Shown here in pieces: positions 55,985-64,000 of a DNA stretch of 64,000 nt. This DNA is from Rhodobacteraceae bacterium EL53 (GTDB taxonomy: Bacteria; Pseudomonadota; Alphaproteobacteria; Rhodobacterales; Rhodobacteraceae): assembly GCA_900313015.1 (NCBI GenBank), contig OMPR01000006.1, positions 62,001 through 126,000 of the forward strand, in the 5' to 3' direction. A program made the position numbers and the translations under genes. The notes beneath the pieces were generated by a model that was not told where the DNA came from, did not search any database, and saw nothing but the letters and a program-made list of their open reading frames with translations. Each line of letters starts with the position of its first letter. Within the stretch, counting starts at the first letter, position 1.

Positions 55985-57073
55985 ATGAACGAGATCGTGC
56001 TACCCAAACAGCTGAACAAGGCCGAAGTTTCTTGTGCCCCTTCTTTTGACGAGGTGAAAGAAGCTCTGGAAATCATCAGCCGCCACAAAACGTTGCAGGT
56101 AGATAACGATTTTGGTGGAGCAAATCATCAGGACAATTTGGATTTGAATCGCAGTTATCCGGAGAGTTTTGTTGCAGATGCGGCTTACAAATCCAGCATG
56201 CCCGATCTGCAAAATGGGCCGTCGAGCCTGATCAAGGGAACAAAAACTGGAATCCAGCATGTTGGCATTTCAAACTTTCGCCTGCCTCTGAAGTGGCGGA
56301 CGCGCGGGGGCGAGCCTTTGGTGCTGGAGACATCCGTGACTGGATCGGTCTCACTCGAGGCATCTAAGAAGGGCATAAACATGAGCCGCATTATGCGCTC
56401 GTTTTACAAGTACTCCGACGCACCCTTCGATCTCGAAACTACGGAGCAAATTCTGAGAAGCTATCTAGATGACCTCGAAAGCTTCGATGCGCGGTTGCAA
56501 CTGAGCTTCCGCTACCCAATGCTGAAACGTTCATTGCGCAGCAATCTTGAGGGATACCAGTACTACGACGTGGCCTATGAGGTGATCCGCAAGGGGGCGT
56601 CATCAACGAGAATAATGCATTTTGACTACGTCTATTCGTCGACATGCCCGTGTTCTTTAGAGCTGTCCGAGCATGCTCGAAACAGCCGCGGGCAGATCGC
56701 GACACCGCACTCGCAGCGTTCAGTGGCGCGTATTTCGGTTGTGATTGAAGACGATAAAGAGATTTGGTTCGAAGACCTTGTAGCCCTATGCTTGAAAGCA
56801 ATTCCCACAGAAACGCAAGTGATGGTTAAGCGCGAAGACGAACAGGCGTTCGCCGAGCTAAACGGGTCGAATCCGATTTTCGTCGAAGACGCGGTACGAC
56901 TTATTTTTGCCGCCTTAGATCAAGTGAGCCACGTTGGTGACTTCCGAGTGATCGCTAGTCACCAGGAGTCACTCCACAGCCACGATGCGGTGTCGATCCT
57001 AACCAAGGGTCGCACGTTCGAGCAGGTTAGTTTCGACCACAGAATGTTCGCGTCTCTATATCACGTGGGTTAA
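55985..57073 (+). CDS. folE2: GTP cyclohydrolase FolE2 (type IB)
   Basis: A 362-residue enzyme that makes dihydroneopterin triphosphate from GTP, the first step of folate synthesis, and can use metals other than zinc. Signatures: GIQHVGISNFRLPL near the start of the catalytic part, SVSLEASKKGINMSRIMRSF, the Cys pair in YSSTCPCSLELSEHARN and TPHSQRSVARISV. GAGGAG lies 9 bases before the ATG. It faces a pteridine-reductase-like gene 13 bases away, so the pair may serve pterin metabolism together. Confidence 0.95.
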   Translation: MNEIVLPKQLNKAEVSCAPSFDEVKEALEIISRHKTLQVDNDFGGANHQDNLDLNRSYPESFVADAAYKSSMPDLQNGPSSLIKGTKTGIQHVGISNFRLPLKWRTRGGEPLVLETSVTGSVSLEASKKGINMSRIMRSFYKYSDAPFDLETTEQILRSYLDDLESFDARLQLSFRYPMLKRSLRSNLEGYQYYDVAYEVIRKGASSTRIMHFDYVYSSTCPCSLELSEHARNSRGQIATPHSQRSVARISVVIEDDKEIWFEDLVALCLKAIPTETQVMVKREDEQAFAELNGSNPIFVEDAVRLIFAALDQVSHVGDFRVIASHQESLHSHDAVSILTKGRTFEQVSFDHRMFASLYHVG

Positions 57074-57086
57074 GCCGTGCTGCTTA

Positions 57087-57914
57087 CTACGACTGGCGAG
57101 GGTAATGGCCAGTAAGATGTTCTCCTCCATCCAACGCGATCATCTGACCCGTGATCGCTCTTTGGGAGAGCATGAAGCGGACTGTGTCGCACGCCTCAGA
57201 CAAAGAAGCAGGCCGCTGCAAGGGCAGATGTGAACAGCGGGCGCGGAAATCTTCATCTGTCTGGCCCGCTTCAGGCAGTATCGGGCCTGGCCCAATCGCA
57301 TTAACCCGAATCCTTGGAGCAAACTCTTTAGCCAAGATTTGGGTAAGGTTCCAAAGCCCTGTTTTTGATAGCGTGTAAGTCAGGTGACCAGGCGGGGGGG
57401 TGAGCACCCTAGAATCGATTACGTTCAAAATGATACCGCCCGCACGTTCAGGCAAACGATCTGAAAAGTGCTGACACAAAAACAGTGGTGATTTGAGGTG
57501 CACATCCATGTGATGCGCGAAGGTCTCCGACGTTGCCGTTGACAAATCATCCCATTCGAAGACAGAAGCGTTGTTGACTAACACGCCGATCGGGCCGCAA
57601 AGATTTTCGGCTCCTTCAATTAGCTTCAACGGTTCGCCTGCACGGGAGAGATCGGCTTGTACGATCTCTGCACGCCCCCCAGCAGCTTCAATGTCACTCT
57701 TGAGACGAGCAGCCGCGAGCTTCGAGACATTGTAGTGGATAACAACCGGCCAGCCGGACGCTGCCAGATCCATAGCAATCGCCCGTCCCAAGCGCTTAGC
57801 AGCACCCGTGACCAAGACAGCGCTGGTTTGCGGTGTCGGCGGCTCAAGCGCATCGGGAAAGTAAATTTCATCGGGGTTAAGCACGGGTTTGGTCATTGGA
57901 TCCGCGTTTTGCAT
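57087..57914 (-). CDS. Pteridine-reductase-like short-chain dehydrogenase
   Basis: A 275-residue SDR. The cofactor motif is TGAAKRLGRAIAMDLAASG, whose Arg favours NADPH as in pteridine and dihydromonapterin reductases (PTR1/FolM); NNAS follows in GVLVNNASVFEWDD, and the catalytic YTLSK is in HLTYTLSKTGLWNLT. The C terminus reads MIALDGGEHL. The convergent folE2 neighbour supports a role in pterin or folate reduction. Start ATG at 57914, with an alternative at 57896. A general SDR of other specificity is possible. Confidence 0.85.
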   Translation of the reverse strand: MQNADPMTKPVLNPDEIYFPDALEPPTPQTSAVLVTGAAKRLGRAIAMDLAASGWPVVIHYNVSKLAAARLKSDIEAAGGRAEIVQADLSRAGEPLKLIEGAENLCGPIGVLVNNASVFEWDDLSTATSETFAHHMDVHLKSPLFLCQHFSDRLPERAGGIILNVIDSRVLTPPPGHLTYTLSKTGLWNLTQILAKEFAPRIRVNAIGPGPILPEAGQTDEDFRARCSHLPLQRPASLSEACDTVRFMLSQRAITGQMIALDGGEHLTGHYPRQS

Positions 57915-58408
57915 TTTGTCAGTCCGTTGCGATTACAAGAATTTTGATTGAGAAAACTTATTTTTATACGAAGTACTGCCCCATGTGGATCACAACCTGG
58001 CAACTGTACTTTTCAATTGTCGGAGGAGTCCAATGCCCGCTTTTCTTTCTGCGAGGCAGCTGATGGTTTCGATAAACGGGTTGCTGCATCTGCGAGCGTC
58101 AGCGCCGGAGCACTTCCGCTCAGGGCTCACAGCCGACTTGCGGCGGTGCAGCGCCTGATCTTGCACAAAAAAGCCACCGCCAGTGGTCTGATCTGCCCCA
58201 CCGGATGCCCGAAGTCAGCCCAAAGTGACCGATGCGAAGCGAGGTTGGCTCTCGTTGCCGCACATGCACAAAACGCGCCTCGACTTCCCGGAATCAGACA
58301 TTCAAGCTGTCAAACGCGGCTTTTTGCCTTCAATGTCGGCAGTGAGCCCATACTAACTGATGCTGCGAGATGTACGAAGGTCAGCTTTTCCTCAAATTGC
58401 GAGTTGGT
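57915..58408. other. Intergenic DNA, no gene seen
   Basis: About 490 bases between the SDR and TetR genes. Open frames lack family features. A CAGCCCAAAG block near 58,208 resembles the right half of the dispersed repeat. Confidence 0.5.
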
Positions 58409-59005
58409 TTACGCAATGATGCTCGATAGTAACTGCTCGGTCATTGATGTCGCGTCAGCCCAAGGGTAATCGGGGATCGTATTCGCACAAAGAGCGATAC
58501 CGATCATTCCGGATATGAGCGTGTCGGTCCTCACTTTAGTTTCAAGCTCATCCGGAAGAACCTCTTGAATCAAAACCGAAAACATCAAGAAGTGTGCCAA
58601 TGTACCTTCGTCCATAATGAACGTACTGACATCCGCCCGCGTCACATCGTTAGACATAAAGACAAGTCGAAAATGATCGGGGTGATCAATCCAATAGTCG
58701 ACAAAGGTTTGTGCAGCAGCCCGCAGCCGTTCACGCGCTCCAACGACCGATTTCAGCTTATTCTCGATATCATGAGACATGTCTCTGAGTACGTCTGCCC
58801 AAAGGAATCTTAGAATATCCGTCTTGCCCTCGAAATGCGCATAGATTGTCATCGGGGCGCAGCCGACCTCCTTGGCTAAACGGCGCATTGAAACCGCTCC
58901 GAAGCCCTCCGCTCGGTAAATCTCAAGCGCGTGCTTCCCAATCTTTGATCGGAACTCCTGAATTTCAGCCTTACTGCGGGTTGGCCTGCCAGCGGTTCTA
59001 GCCAT
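58409..59005 (-). CDS. TetR family transcriptional regulator
   Basis: A 198-residue regulator. The N-terminal helix-turn-helix reads YRAEGFGAVSMRRLAKEVGC then APMTIYAHFEGKTDIL; the rest is an all-helical effector domain with hydrophobic core (DHFRLVFMSNDV). It is divergent from the DUF4345 gene across 126 bases, and a TetR regulator usually represses such a neighbour. The shared region is AT-rich; I could not fix the operator. Confidence 0.95.
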   Translation of the reverse strand: MARTAGRPTRSKAEIQEFRSKIGKHALEIYRAEGFGAVSMRRLAKEVGCAPMTIYAHFEGKTDILRFLWADVLRDMSHDIENKLKSVVGARERLRAAAQTFVDYWIDHPDHFRLVFMSNDVTRADVSTFIMDEGTLAHFLMFSVLIQEVLPDELETKVRTDTLISGMIGIALCANTIPDYPWADATSMTEQLLSSIIA

Positions 59006-59131
59006 GGTTGGGCCCTTTCAATATTATTTTAGCACGTGTACCAATTAATACTTGCCTTGGCAATGCCGCAATAATATAGAACGCGTATCAAATATTAATC
59101 GCCCACCGGGCATGCATTGAGGAAAAGTGAC

Positions 59132-59578
59132 ATGAACAAGACAAACTTACTGAACGCGGTTGTTGTGATCATTGGCGCTGCCATTATCTTTTTGGGGCTG
59201 AATATCGGCCTGGGCGGGATTAAGACACTGGGATGGCAATCGACGCGTGATTTTGTTGCGATCACGGATGCGGCAACCTTTCATGCCCATGACAGCCACA
59301 TTCGGTTCATCGGCGGGGTCTGGTTCGCCGTCGGTACTGTGTTCGTGATCGGTGGCTTTGCACTGCGCAGGCTGCGTCCAACACTGATTATTCTGTCGGC
59401 TATGATCGCAATCGCGGGACTGTTTCGACTGAGCGGCATGGACACTGAGGTCCTATTTAGTGCTGCCATTGCACCGTCACTGACATTTGAACTGGTAGGT
59501 TTTCCGCTACTTGCTTGGTGGCTGATGGCGTCCGGCAAAAGAGACGCACAGATTATCAAGGGTGTGCAATCCCAATAG
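59132..59578 (+). CDS. DUF4345 family membrane protein
   Basis: A 148-residue integral membrane protein with four predicted helices (LNAVVVIIGAAIIFLGLNIG; FIGGVWFAVGTVFVIGGFAL; LIILSAMIAIAGLFRLSGM; and LTFELVGFPLLAWWLMAS), fitting DUF4345. Function unknown. ATG at 59132 with GAGGAAA ahead. Likely under the divergent TetR regulator. Confidence 0.85.
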   Translation: MNKTNLLNAVVVIIGAAIIFLGLNIGLGGIKTLGWQSTRDFVAITDAATFHAHDSHIRFIGGVWFAVGTVFVIGGFALRRLRPTLIILSAMIAIAGLFRLSGMDTEVLFSAAIAPSLTFELVGFPLLAWWLMASGKRDAQIIKGVQSQ

Positions 59579-59747
59579 CAGACCTTCGTGCGCCTAACCT
59601 GTTTGTCCGGTTTGTCCGCTGAGCCGACATCCAAGCCAAGAAAGTAACCTTTTGCCTGATTGAACTTGTCGGTTGACCGCTTAGAGCCCATAGCGACCAC
59701 TCGAAAACCCAGCTAACGTCAACATAACCTGCTGGGAGCAACATATC

Positions 59748-60464
59748 TTGTCTAAGCTAGTACGATTCATCTTTGTGATTTGTGTCACACTGTCGGCAAC
59801 GCTTCCGTCGACGGCCATAGCGCAAAGCCCATTAAATTTCGATCAATGCACAGATGATCTCGAAGGAGATTTTTTGGCGTTTGCATTAGAGGGAAGGGCC
59901 GTCTCCGGATTTAGCCTTTGCCCTCAAGCAGATTTTCCATGGGATATCCATATTCAGCTTACGGTTTCACCTGAAAAAAGCCACAATCTCGCGCAGTTGT
60001 TTGGTGTAAGAACTCCAGGGTATCGAAGCATGCAAATAGACGGGCGCGCGTCCTTTGAAATTCGACCCTTTACCAAAGACATATGGAGCGTCGACATATT
60101 TGATGACCATGGAAATCGCGATACTGGGACGAGCTTTATTTGGGCACGTGACATGTCAGAAAACGCACGACCCTTCGACACTGGTGCGATGGATTTGAAC
60201 CCAGTTAAGTATCTTGATTGCTATCGCGCAACCGCGCGAGCAGGTGATCGGGAAGGGCTAAATTGTCGGACAAGATACCACGTTACGATGTGCTCTCGCT
60301 TCTTGGATGAGCGCATGAGTGACGCGTGGTTTGACCCTGAATTTACGATAAGAGTTCACTCATACAATGATGCATCCACAGACCATATGTTCGAGCACTT
60401 TGAAGAAGTTCACTCTTATGTTGAAGACGTTCTGAATCGGCTACTGGAGTTCAGCTGCTCGTAA
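59748..60464 (+). CDS. Secreted protein of unknown function
   Basis: A 238-residue protein with a signal peptide (FIFVICVTLSATLPSTAIAQ). The mature part has six or more cysteines and mixed beta-rich sequence (IHIQLTVSPEKSHNLAQLFG; SFEIRPFTKDIWSVDIFDDH). The start is TTG at 59748, as no ATG opens the frame. Disulfide bonds in the periplasm are likely. No family recognised. Confidence 0.65.
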   Translation: MSKLVRFIFVICVTLSATLPSTAIAQSPLNFDQCTDDLEGDFLAFALEGRAVSGFSLCPQADFPWDIHIQLTVSPEKSHNLAQLFGVRTPGYRSMQIDGRASFEIRPFTKDIWSVDIFDDHGNRDTGTSFIWARDMSENARPFDTGAMDLNPVKYLDCYRATARAGDREGLNCRTRYHVTMCSRFLDERMSDAWFDPEFTIRVHSYNDASTDHMFEHFEEVHSYVEDVLNRLLEFSCS

Positions 60465-60589
60465 AGTCACGATGCAGCTAAGTCCGCTCAGCCGACCTTC
60501 ACTTTCGCAATCACACTGCAGGCCTCAACAATGACCGCTTCTCTCGCGGCAGCGCAGCGGTCTTAAGCTACGCCGCTGGGTAGATTGCC

Positions 60590-60632
60590 GGACTTTGCAA
60601 AGGTCACAATCTGCGCATAGCCGTCGCTCAGC
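60590..60632 (+). repeat. Copy of a dispersed intergenic repeat
   Basis: ACTTTGCAAAGGTCACAAT then CTGCGCATAGCCG, the left block of the repeat family. It lies between the secreted protein gene and the prophage end. Confidence 0.6.
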
Positions 60633-60696
60633 AACCATTCGAAGGGAACCTTACACCCCGCCCAAATCAGGCGAGGTGCTCTTGTTGCAGAAGCCA

Positions 60697-61572
60697 TCAG
60701 CCGATAGCTTTGGTCGCCTTCACACGCCCATAGACAACCAGCAGGCCACCCGCCGCCGTGATGATTGCATTTACATGCTGCGCGGCCTCAGCTGCATCCG
60801 CCCCGGTCACGTTCAGGCCCAGCAGGCCAAGCACCATTGGCGCAATGGCAATCACCGCGCCCCAGATTGTCTTTGACGCCAGAAAGCTTTTCACATCGTT
60901 CATTGGTTTTCCTTTCGTGGGAATTTGGACCGTTGGTTCTGGGTCCGTGGGTTGAGAATTTGAGGGGTTTGGCTCCAACGCCTTGCCGGGTATCGCGGCG
61001 ACGGGTGCCGGAATAGTCACTGCTTCGCGCGCGAGCCGCACGGCGCGATCGATCACGCCGATATCGCGGATCTGGACGCCCGGTTGATCGCCCATGACGC
61101 GCCGGGTCCAGCCGTCCGCAAAAGTGTCCCAATGATGCAGGCCGCGCAGGAACCGCATGCGGCGCTGACACAGGCGCTGGATCACATCGGCGGTGTCGGC
61201 CTTTGCGACTGCGGCCAAAGTCTGAACCCCGATCACACCATCAGCCGCAACACCCAAGGTGCGCTGCAAGTCCTTTGCCGCCCGCCCCGGCCCGGAATTC
61301 ACCGCATAATCGGCCATGGCGTAATCCAGACCGCCGGGCAGATCCGCTGCGCGCACCGCATCGAGATATTGAAACTCGATAATCTGTTCGGCCACGTGCT
61401 TGGTGATCCCGCGCACCGGGCGCTTGGGTTTGCCTTGTTTGCGGTTCCACGCATCAAAGGTGCGCTGTGTGATGCCCCGGTCAGTTGCCCCGCCGGGGTC
61501 GCGAGGGTGGTTCACATAGCCCCCCTCAGACAGCCCCACCCACGCTTGAATCTGGGGATAGTTGGTTCGCAT
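60697..61572 (-). CDS. Phage endolysin (GH108 N-acetylmuramidase) fused to a holin-like membrane segment
   Basis: A 291-residue protein. The N-terminal half is a glycoside hydrolase family 108 domain with the catalytic Glu in WVGLSEGGYVNHPRDPGGAT followed by DRGITQRTFDAW, then a peptidoglycan-binding-3 domain (YAMADYAVNSGPGRAAKDLQ). After a Pro-rich linker the last 70 residues (NDVKSFLASKTIWGAVIAIA, two to three membrane segments) look like a small phage holin. An internal ATG with GAAAGGA ahead stands exactly at that join near 60,903, so the holin may also be made separately. The ATG at 61572 has GGAG ahead. Confidence 0.88.
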   Translation of the reverse strand: MRTNYPQIQAWVGLSEGGYVNHPRDPGGATDRGITQRTFDAWNRKQGKPKRPVRGITKHVAEQIIEFQYLDAVRAADLPGGLDYAMADYAVNSGPGRAAKDLQRTLGVAADGVIGVQTLAAVAKADTADVIQRLCQRRMRFLRGLHHWDTFADGWTRRVMGDQPGVQIRDIGVIDRAVRLAREAVTIPAPVAAIPGKALEPNPSNSQPTDPEPTVQIPTKGKPMNDVKSFLASKTIWGAVIAIAPMVLGLLGLNVTGADAAEAAQHVNAIITAAGGLLVVYGRVKATKAIG

Positions 61573-61643
61573 GATGTTTCTCCAATGCAAAAAGCCCCGC
61601 AGGCGGGGGTGTTTGGTGACTCTGGTTTCTGGTGGTGTTGCGG

Positions 61644-62006
61644 TTAGCGGGTCGGTGTCATTTGTGCCCGTTGCAGCAGTTGACGCAGCAGCCGGTTGTT
61701 TTCTCCGAGCTGCGCTTGCAGATCCTGCATTCCCCGTGACAGATGCGCATAGGATGCATCCCGCGCCGCGCTCTTGGCCTCAAGGCTCCGCACCCGCGCT
61801 GCCAGCCGGTCGCGCTTGTCCGCCTCTGCCGTCACTTGGATCACGACTTTATCCAAGTCATTTTGCAGCTCGCGAATACCCCCCGACATGGTGGCGGTTT
61901 GGGTGCCAACCCAGACCCCAGCCAGCACCAGCGCGGAAAGAATGGTCCAGGCCAGCCCTTTGTTGATTGTCAGCCCCCGGTCGCTGTTTTCGATCACTTT
62001 GCCCAT
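61644..62006 (-). CDS. Phage membrane-anchored coiled-coil protein
   Basis: A 120-residue protein with one N-terminal membrane segment (AWTILSALVLAGVWVGT) and a long coiled coil (IRELQNDLDKVVIQVTAEAD; MQDLQAQLGENNRLLRQLLQ). The layout resembles an inner-membrane spanin, but without the second partner gene it stays a guess. Between the tail and endolysin genes. Confidence 0.7.
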   Translation of the reverse strand: MGKVIENSDRGLTINKGLAWTILSALVLAGVWVGTQTATMSGGIRELQNDLDKVVIQVTAEADKRDRLAARVRSLEAKSAARDASYAHLSRGMQDLQAQLGENNRLLRQLLQRAQMTPTR

Positions 62007-62027
62007 GTGGTCCCTGCCCTTTTGAAT

Positions 62028-62357
62028 TCAGAATTGCGCGACCAATTCGGCCACCCCGTCAGGCAACGCAGGCCATGCGCTGTCCAACGTGTAATCCGCA
62101 TCCGGATCTGCGATCAGGGGCGGGCTAGCCGCGCGCATGTCATCGACCCACTGCAAGGCCGCTGCCCACAGCGCCTTTTGCTCTGGCGACAAACGATCCG
62201 CCGATGACGCCGCCGTCAGGTTCATCTGCGTGGTCTGTGACGCCGCTGCAAAGATCCGTTGGCGACACTCCGCTTTCACGACCTCGATGCGCTCGATCAG
62301 GATCTGCGCCGCCTTCTGCTCTGCGGTGATCACAAGGCCAAAGTTGATATTGCTCAT
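62028..62357 (-). CDS. Small phage tail-region protein
   Basis: A 109-residue protein: INFGLVITAEQKAAQILIER, then SPEQKALWAAALQWVDDMRA. This resembles small tail-fibre assembly-type proteins that follow fibre genes. Coupled to the gene before by ATGA. Confidence 0.65.
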   Translation of the reverse strand: MSNINFGLVITAEQKAAQILIERIEVVKAECRQRIFAAASQTTQMNLTAASSADRLSPEQKALWAAALQWVDDMRAASPPLIADPDADYTLDSAWPALPDGVAELVAQF

Positions 62358-62677
62358 TCTGCCGCCTCCTTTGGCACAACAGCCGCGTTGAACGGCGGCA
62401 ATGTGATCTTGCCATCCGCTGGTTCAATCGGAGCCGGGAACAGGGTTTCTTTCGGGGCGTGCGGCCCGTGTGGTAGCTTCAAGGTCAGGTGCAGAACCCC
62501 ATCGACCCGCTCCACATCAGAGGCCAGCCAATCACAATCCACCGCCGCGCGCGGCAAGGTGGCCTCCTCTGGGATGGGCGAGAAGTCGAATGCCTCGCCA
62601 TTGAGTGTCAGGGTGTCGCCAATCTTGACCAGCTCATACTGATCATCCTGGCGCACCGGGGAAAACGAAAGTCGCAT
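62354..62677 (-). CDS. Small phage tail-region protein
   Basis: A 107-residue protein, ATG at 62677 with AAGGAGG 7 bases ahead; longer frames upstream overlap the fibre gene and are not used. Beta-rich (YELVKIGDTLTLNGEAFDF). No family named; the place suggests a fibre accessory. Confidence 0.65.
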   Translation of the reverse strand: MRLSFSPVRQDDQYELVKIGDTLTLNGEAFDFSPIPEEATLPRAAVDCDWLASDVERVDGVLHLTLKLPHGPHAPKETLFPAPIEPADGKITLPPFNAAVVPKEAAE

Positions 62678-62688
62678 GATTGCCCTCC

Positions 62689-63510
62689 TTACAGGCCCAA
62701 ACCGATGGCCAGCAGCGAGACGCCACCCGCCACCGCCGCATTGCTGTGATCGCGCAACTGGATGGTTGCGTCCTGATAAGATGAAGAGATCCCCGAGACC
62801 GTCCGCGCGGTTGCCGCACTGGTGGCCGAGCCGATCACCGCAACACTGCCCTGCCCGCCACTGAATACGGCCGGAAAGGTCCAAGTTGTAGCCCCCGGTC
62901 CAATGCTACAATTGCGTCGCCAACAGACCTGCACCCCGTTGGCCACGCGCAGATAATATCCGTTTGCATTGGCCCCGTATTCAAACACCGCACCCGAGGG
63001 CTTGCCCCCTGTTATAGCAACAGTGCCCAACAGGTTTTCCGTGCCGTAAAGCGTGTTGGGATCGTCCCAATTTGACCCATTGTCCGAGCTGGTCCAGATC
63101 ACCGGCACGTTGCTGTGAAAGAACACGCGCGCAATGCCATAGACCCCGGCTGAGATCCTGCGGTTCATGGTTAAAAACGGGTGCGACCGCGCCCCGGCCA
63201 CCGGGAAAGTTGCCGCATCCGCCGCCGAACCGCCGCCCGCCTAAAACCCACTTGGCAAGGGTCCGTTGCCAACATTAAGCCGGGTCAACGCCTCATCCGT
63301 TGCGCCCAAACCAAAGGCCCCAACGGGCATCAAACGCCCCTCAGTCGCATCAATTGCGTCACTCATCACCTGAAAGAATTCGCTGGCCTTCAAGCTGTTG
63401 AACTGACCCGGCATCCCCAGAATGTAGCTCAGCGCCGCGCGCATTTTGCTGTTAAAGTCAGGATCATTCTCATCAGGAATGACCCCATCAAACACGTCGA
63501 TAATGCTCAC
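62689..63510 (-). pseudogene. Phage tail-fibre-like gene interrupted by an amber codon
   Basis: One frame of 273 codons is open except for a TAG at 63241-63243. The first part (FNSKMRAALSYILGMPGQFN; FFQVMSDAIDATEGRLMPVG) is a tail-attachment-like segment, ending NGPLPSGF; after the stop AGGGSAADAATFPVAGARSH leads into a beta-rich Gly/Ser-rich receptor-type domain (WTSSDNGSNWDDPNTLYG). Trp to amber (TGG to TAG) is the simplest change. It could be a mutation, a sequencing error or a readthrough site. Confidence 0.75.
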
Positions 63511-64000
63511 TCGACTACCCCTCGCATATCCAAGCGCCCGGTCGAAAAAACCGCCTCGCCGGGAAGTTCCAAATCGTTGATCAGGCCATAAACCAAGGTG
63601 CCAAATCGTTCGGCATCAAGATCTTGATAAGCGACCACCAGCCGCCCGCTGTTGCGCATGACCCGGCGCAAAATGCGTTCTTGGTTTTCCGTCTCATAAG
63701 AGAACCGGAACTTGACCAGCCGGATCTTTTCCCGCCCGACCGGCGCAATGTGCCCGTATTGGTCTTCGTTCAGTTCTGAGAAGTCGCGGAAATCCACACT
63801 GGTTCCCGCCTGCGTGATCCCCAGGTTCATCTGTGTGCCCAGCACCAGCGCCCCGATTTCCGCAATCCCCGTGCCTGCATCCACTGTGACTTTGACAAAC
63901 CGATCCAGCCCGCGCGGCATGCCCGAGATCAGAAACGCGCGGGTGAATTCGCGTTCGGCAAACCAGAAATCAAACTGATCTGCGATCTCGATAGGATCAA
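63507..64000 (-). CDS. Phage tail-region protein (partial)
   Basis: The frame is open to the right edge, giving at least 164 residues: FDFWFAEREFTRAFLISGMP upstream of the first in-window Met, then DAGTGIAEIGALVLGTQMNL and RLVKFRFSYETENQERILRR. Beta-rich and consistent with a tail or baseplate component. Coupled to the fibre gene by ATGA. Confidence 0.7.
   Translation of the reverse strand, partial: DPIEIADQFDFWFAEREFTRAFLISGMPRGLDRFVKVTVDAGTGIAEIGALVLGTQMNLGITQAGTSVDFRDFSELNEDQYGHIAPVGREKIRLVKFRFSYETENQERILRRVMRNSGRLVVAYQDLDAERFGTLVYGLINDLELPGEAVFSTGRLDMRGVVE

Larger units (their letters stand above)
60697..64000. mobile_element. Prophage, lysis and tail end (continues past the right edge)
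   Basis: A leftward run of tightly spaced small genes: a tail protein cut by the edge, a tail-fibre-like gene, two small tail accessory genes, a coiled-coil membrane protein and an endolysin at the outer end. The order tail then lysis is typical of temperate phages. No integrase or attachment site is visible in this end. Confidence 0.8.

Noticed and set aside
48488-60632. CRISPR or tRNA-like interpretation of the dispersed repeats
   Set aside because: Copies are far apart, in both orientations and not evenly spaced; they do not fold as tRNAs by eye.
60697-64000. A gene transfer agent cluster
   Set aside because: The genes do not resemble the conserved roseobacter GTA tail genes, and a GH108 endolysin with a holin-like tail fits an ordinary prophage.

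Overview
The window looks like a chromosomal segment of a marine alphaproteobacterium of the Rhodobacterales (roseobacter group). The evidence is the conserved block yacG, rng, maf, infA, LMW phosphatase, UPF0262, hisD, DUF2948, murA at 32.3-43.6 kb, the alphaproteobacterial style of the tRNA-Phe and tRNA-Thr genes, and the general character of the proteins. Genus and species cannot be fixed from the sequence alone. The segment is rich in mobile DNA and broken genes: I count more than a dozen disrupted or truncated genes and remnants of at least three IS families.

Layout. (1) 1-4.2 kb: a type II restriction-modification locus of the PaeR7I/XhoI type with a third, nonsense-interrupted gene, then a serine resolvase. 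(2) 4,234-32,220: an integrated element of about 27.9 kb, bounded by a 51-bp direct repeat of the 3' half of tRNA-Phe; the intact tRNA is at the right end. Phased TGGTAC repeats lie just inside both ends and may be integrase arm sites. The element carries a heat-shock cassette (htpG behind a sigma-32-like promoter, cbpA, cbpM), a UbiB-type kinase plus a DUF427 gene, an agmatinase-type ureohydrolase, a tyrosine integrase, an operon led by an unusual primase plus iron-sulfur helicase protein, a broken GST, a DUF6880 protein and an L,D-transpeptidase. Near its right end sits an IS66-type transposon (26,779-32,067) with an 8-bp target duplication and passenger genes: a GIY-YIG-like nuclease and a two-gene operon with an RX4H (HEPN-like) protein. 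A decayed sister copy lies just to its left, with a tnpC fragment fused to a DNA cytosine methyltransferase fragment. (3) 32.3-43.6 kb: the core block, interrupted between infA and the phosphatase gene by a carbon-nitrogen hydrolase and a graveyard of tctA, tctC and FAD-oxidase pseudogenes. (4) 43.7-48.6 kb: tRNA-Thr followed by accessory DNA of mostly unknown small genes and a metallophosphatase. (5) 48.7-53.0 kb: a catabolic operon (DapA-like lyase, Asp/Glu/hydantoin-type racemase, two VOC proteins, hydantoinase/dihydropyrimidinase). (6) 53.9-60.5 kb: fasciclin protein, Stealth-type phosphotransferase, folE2 facing a pteridine-reductase-like SDR, TetR with a divergent DUF4345 membrane protein, and a secreted unknown. 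(7) 60.7 kb to the right edge: the tail and lysis end of a prophage, read leftward, including an endolysin fused to a holin-like segment and a tail gene with an in-frame amber codon.

The most promising candidates for an undescribed system are the IS66-type transposon that carries apparently defence-related passenger genes next to a conserved subterminal palindrome, and the AEP primase/XPD-like iron-sulfur helicase fusion of the tRNA-Phe element. All functional statements rest on motif recognition by eye; no database search was run.
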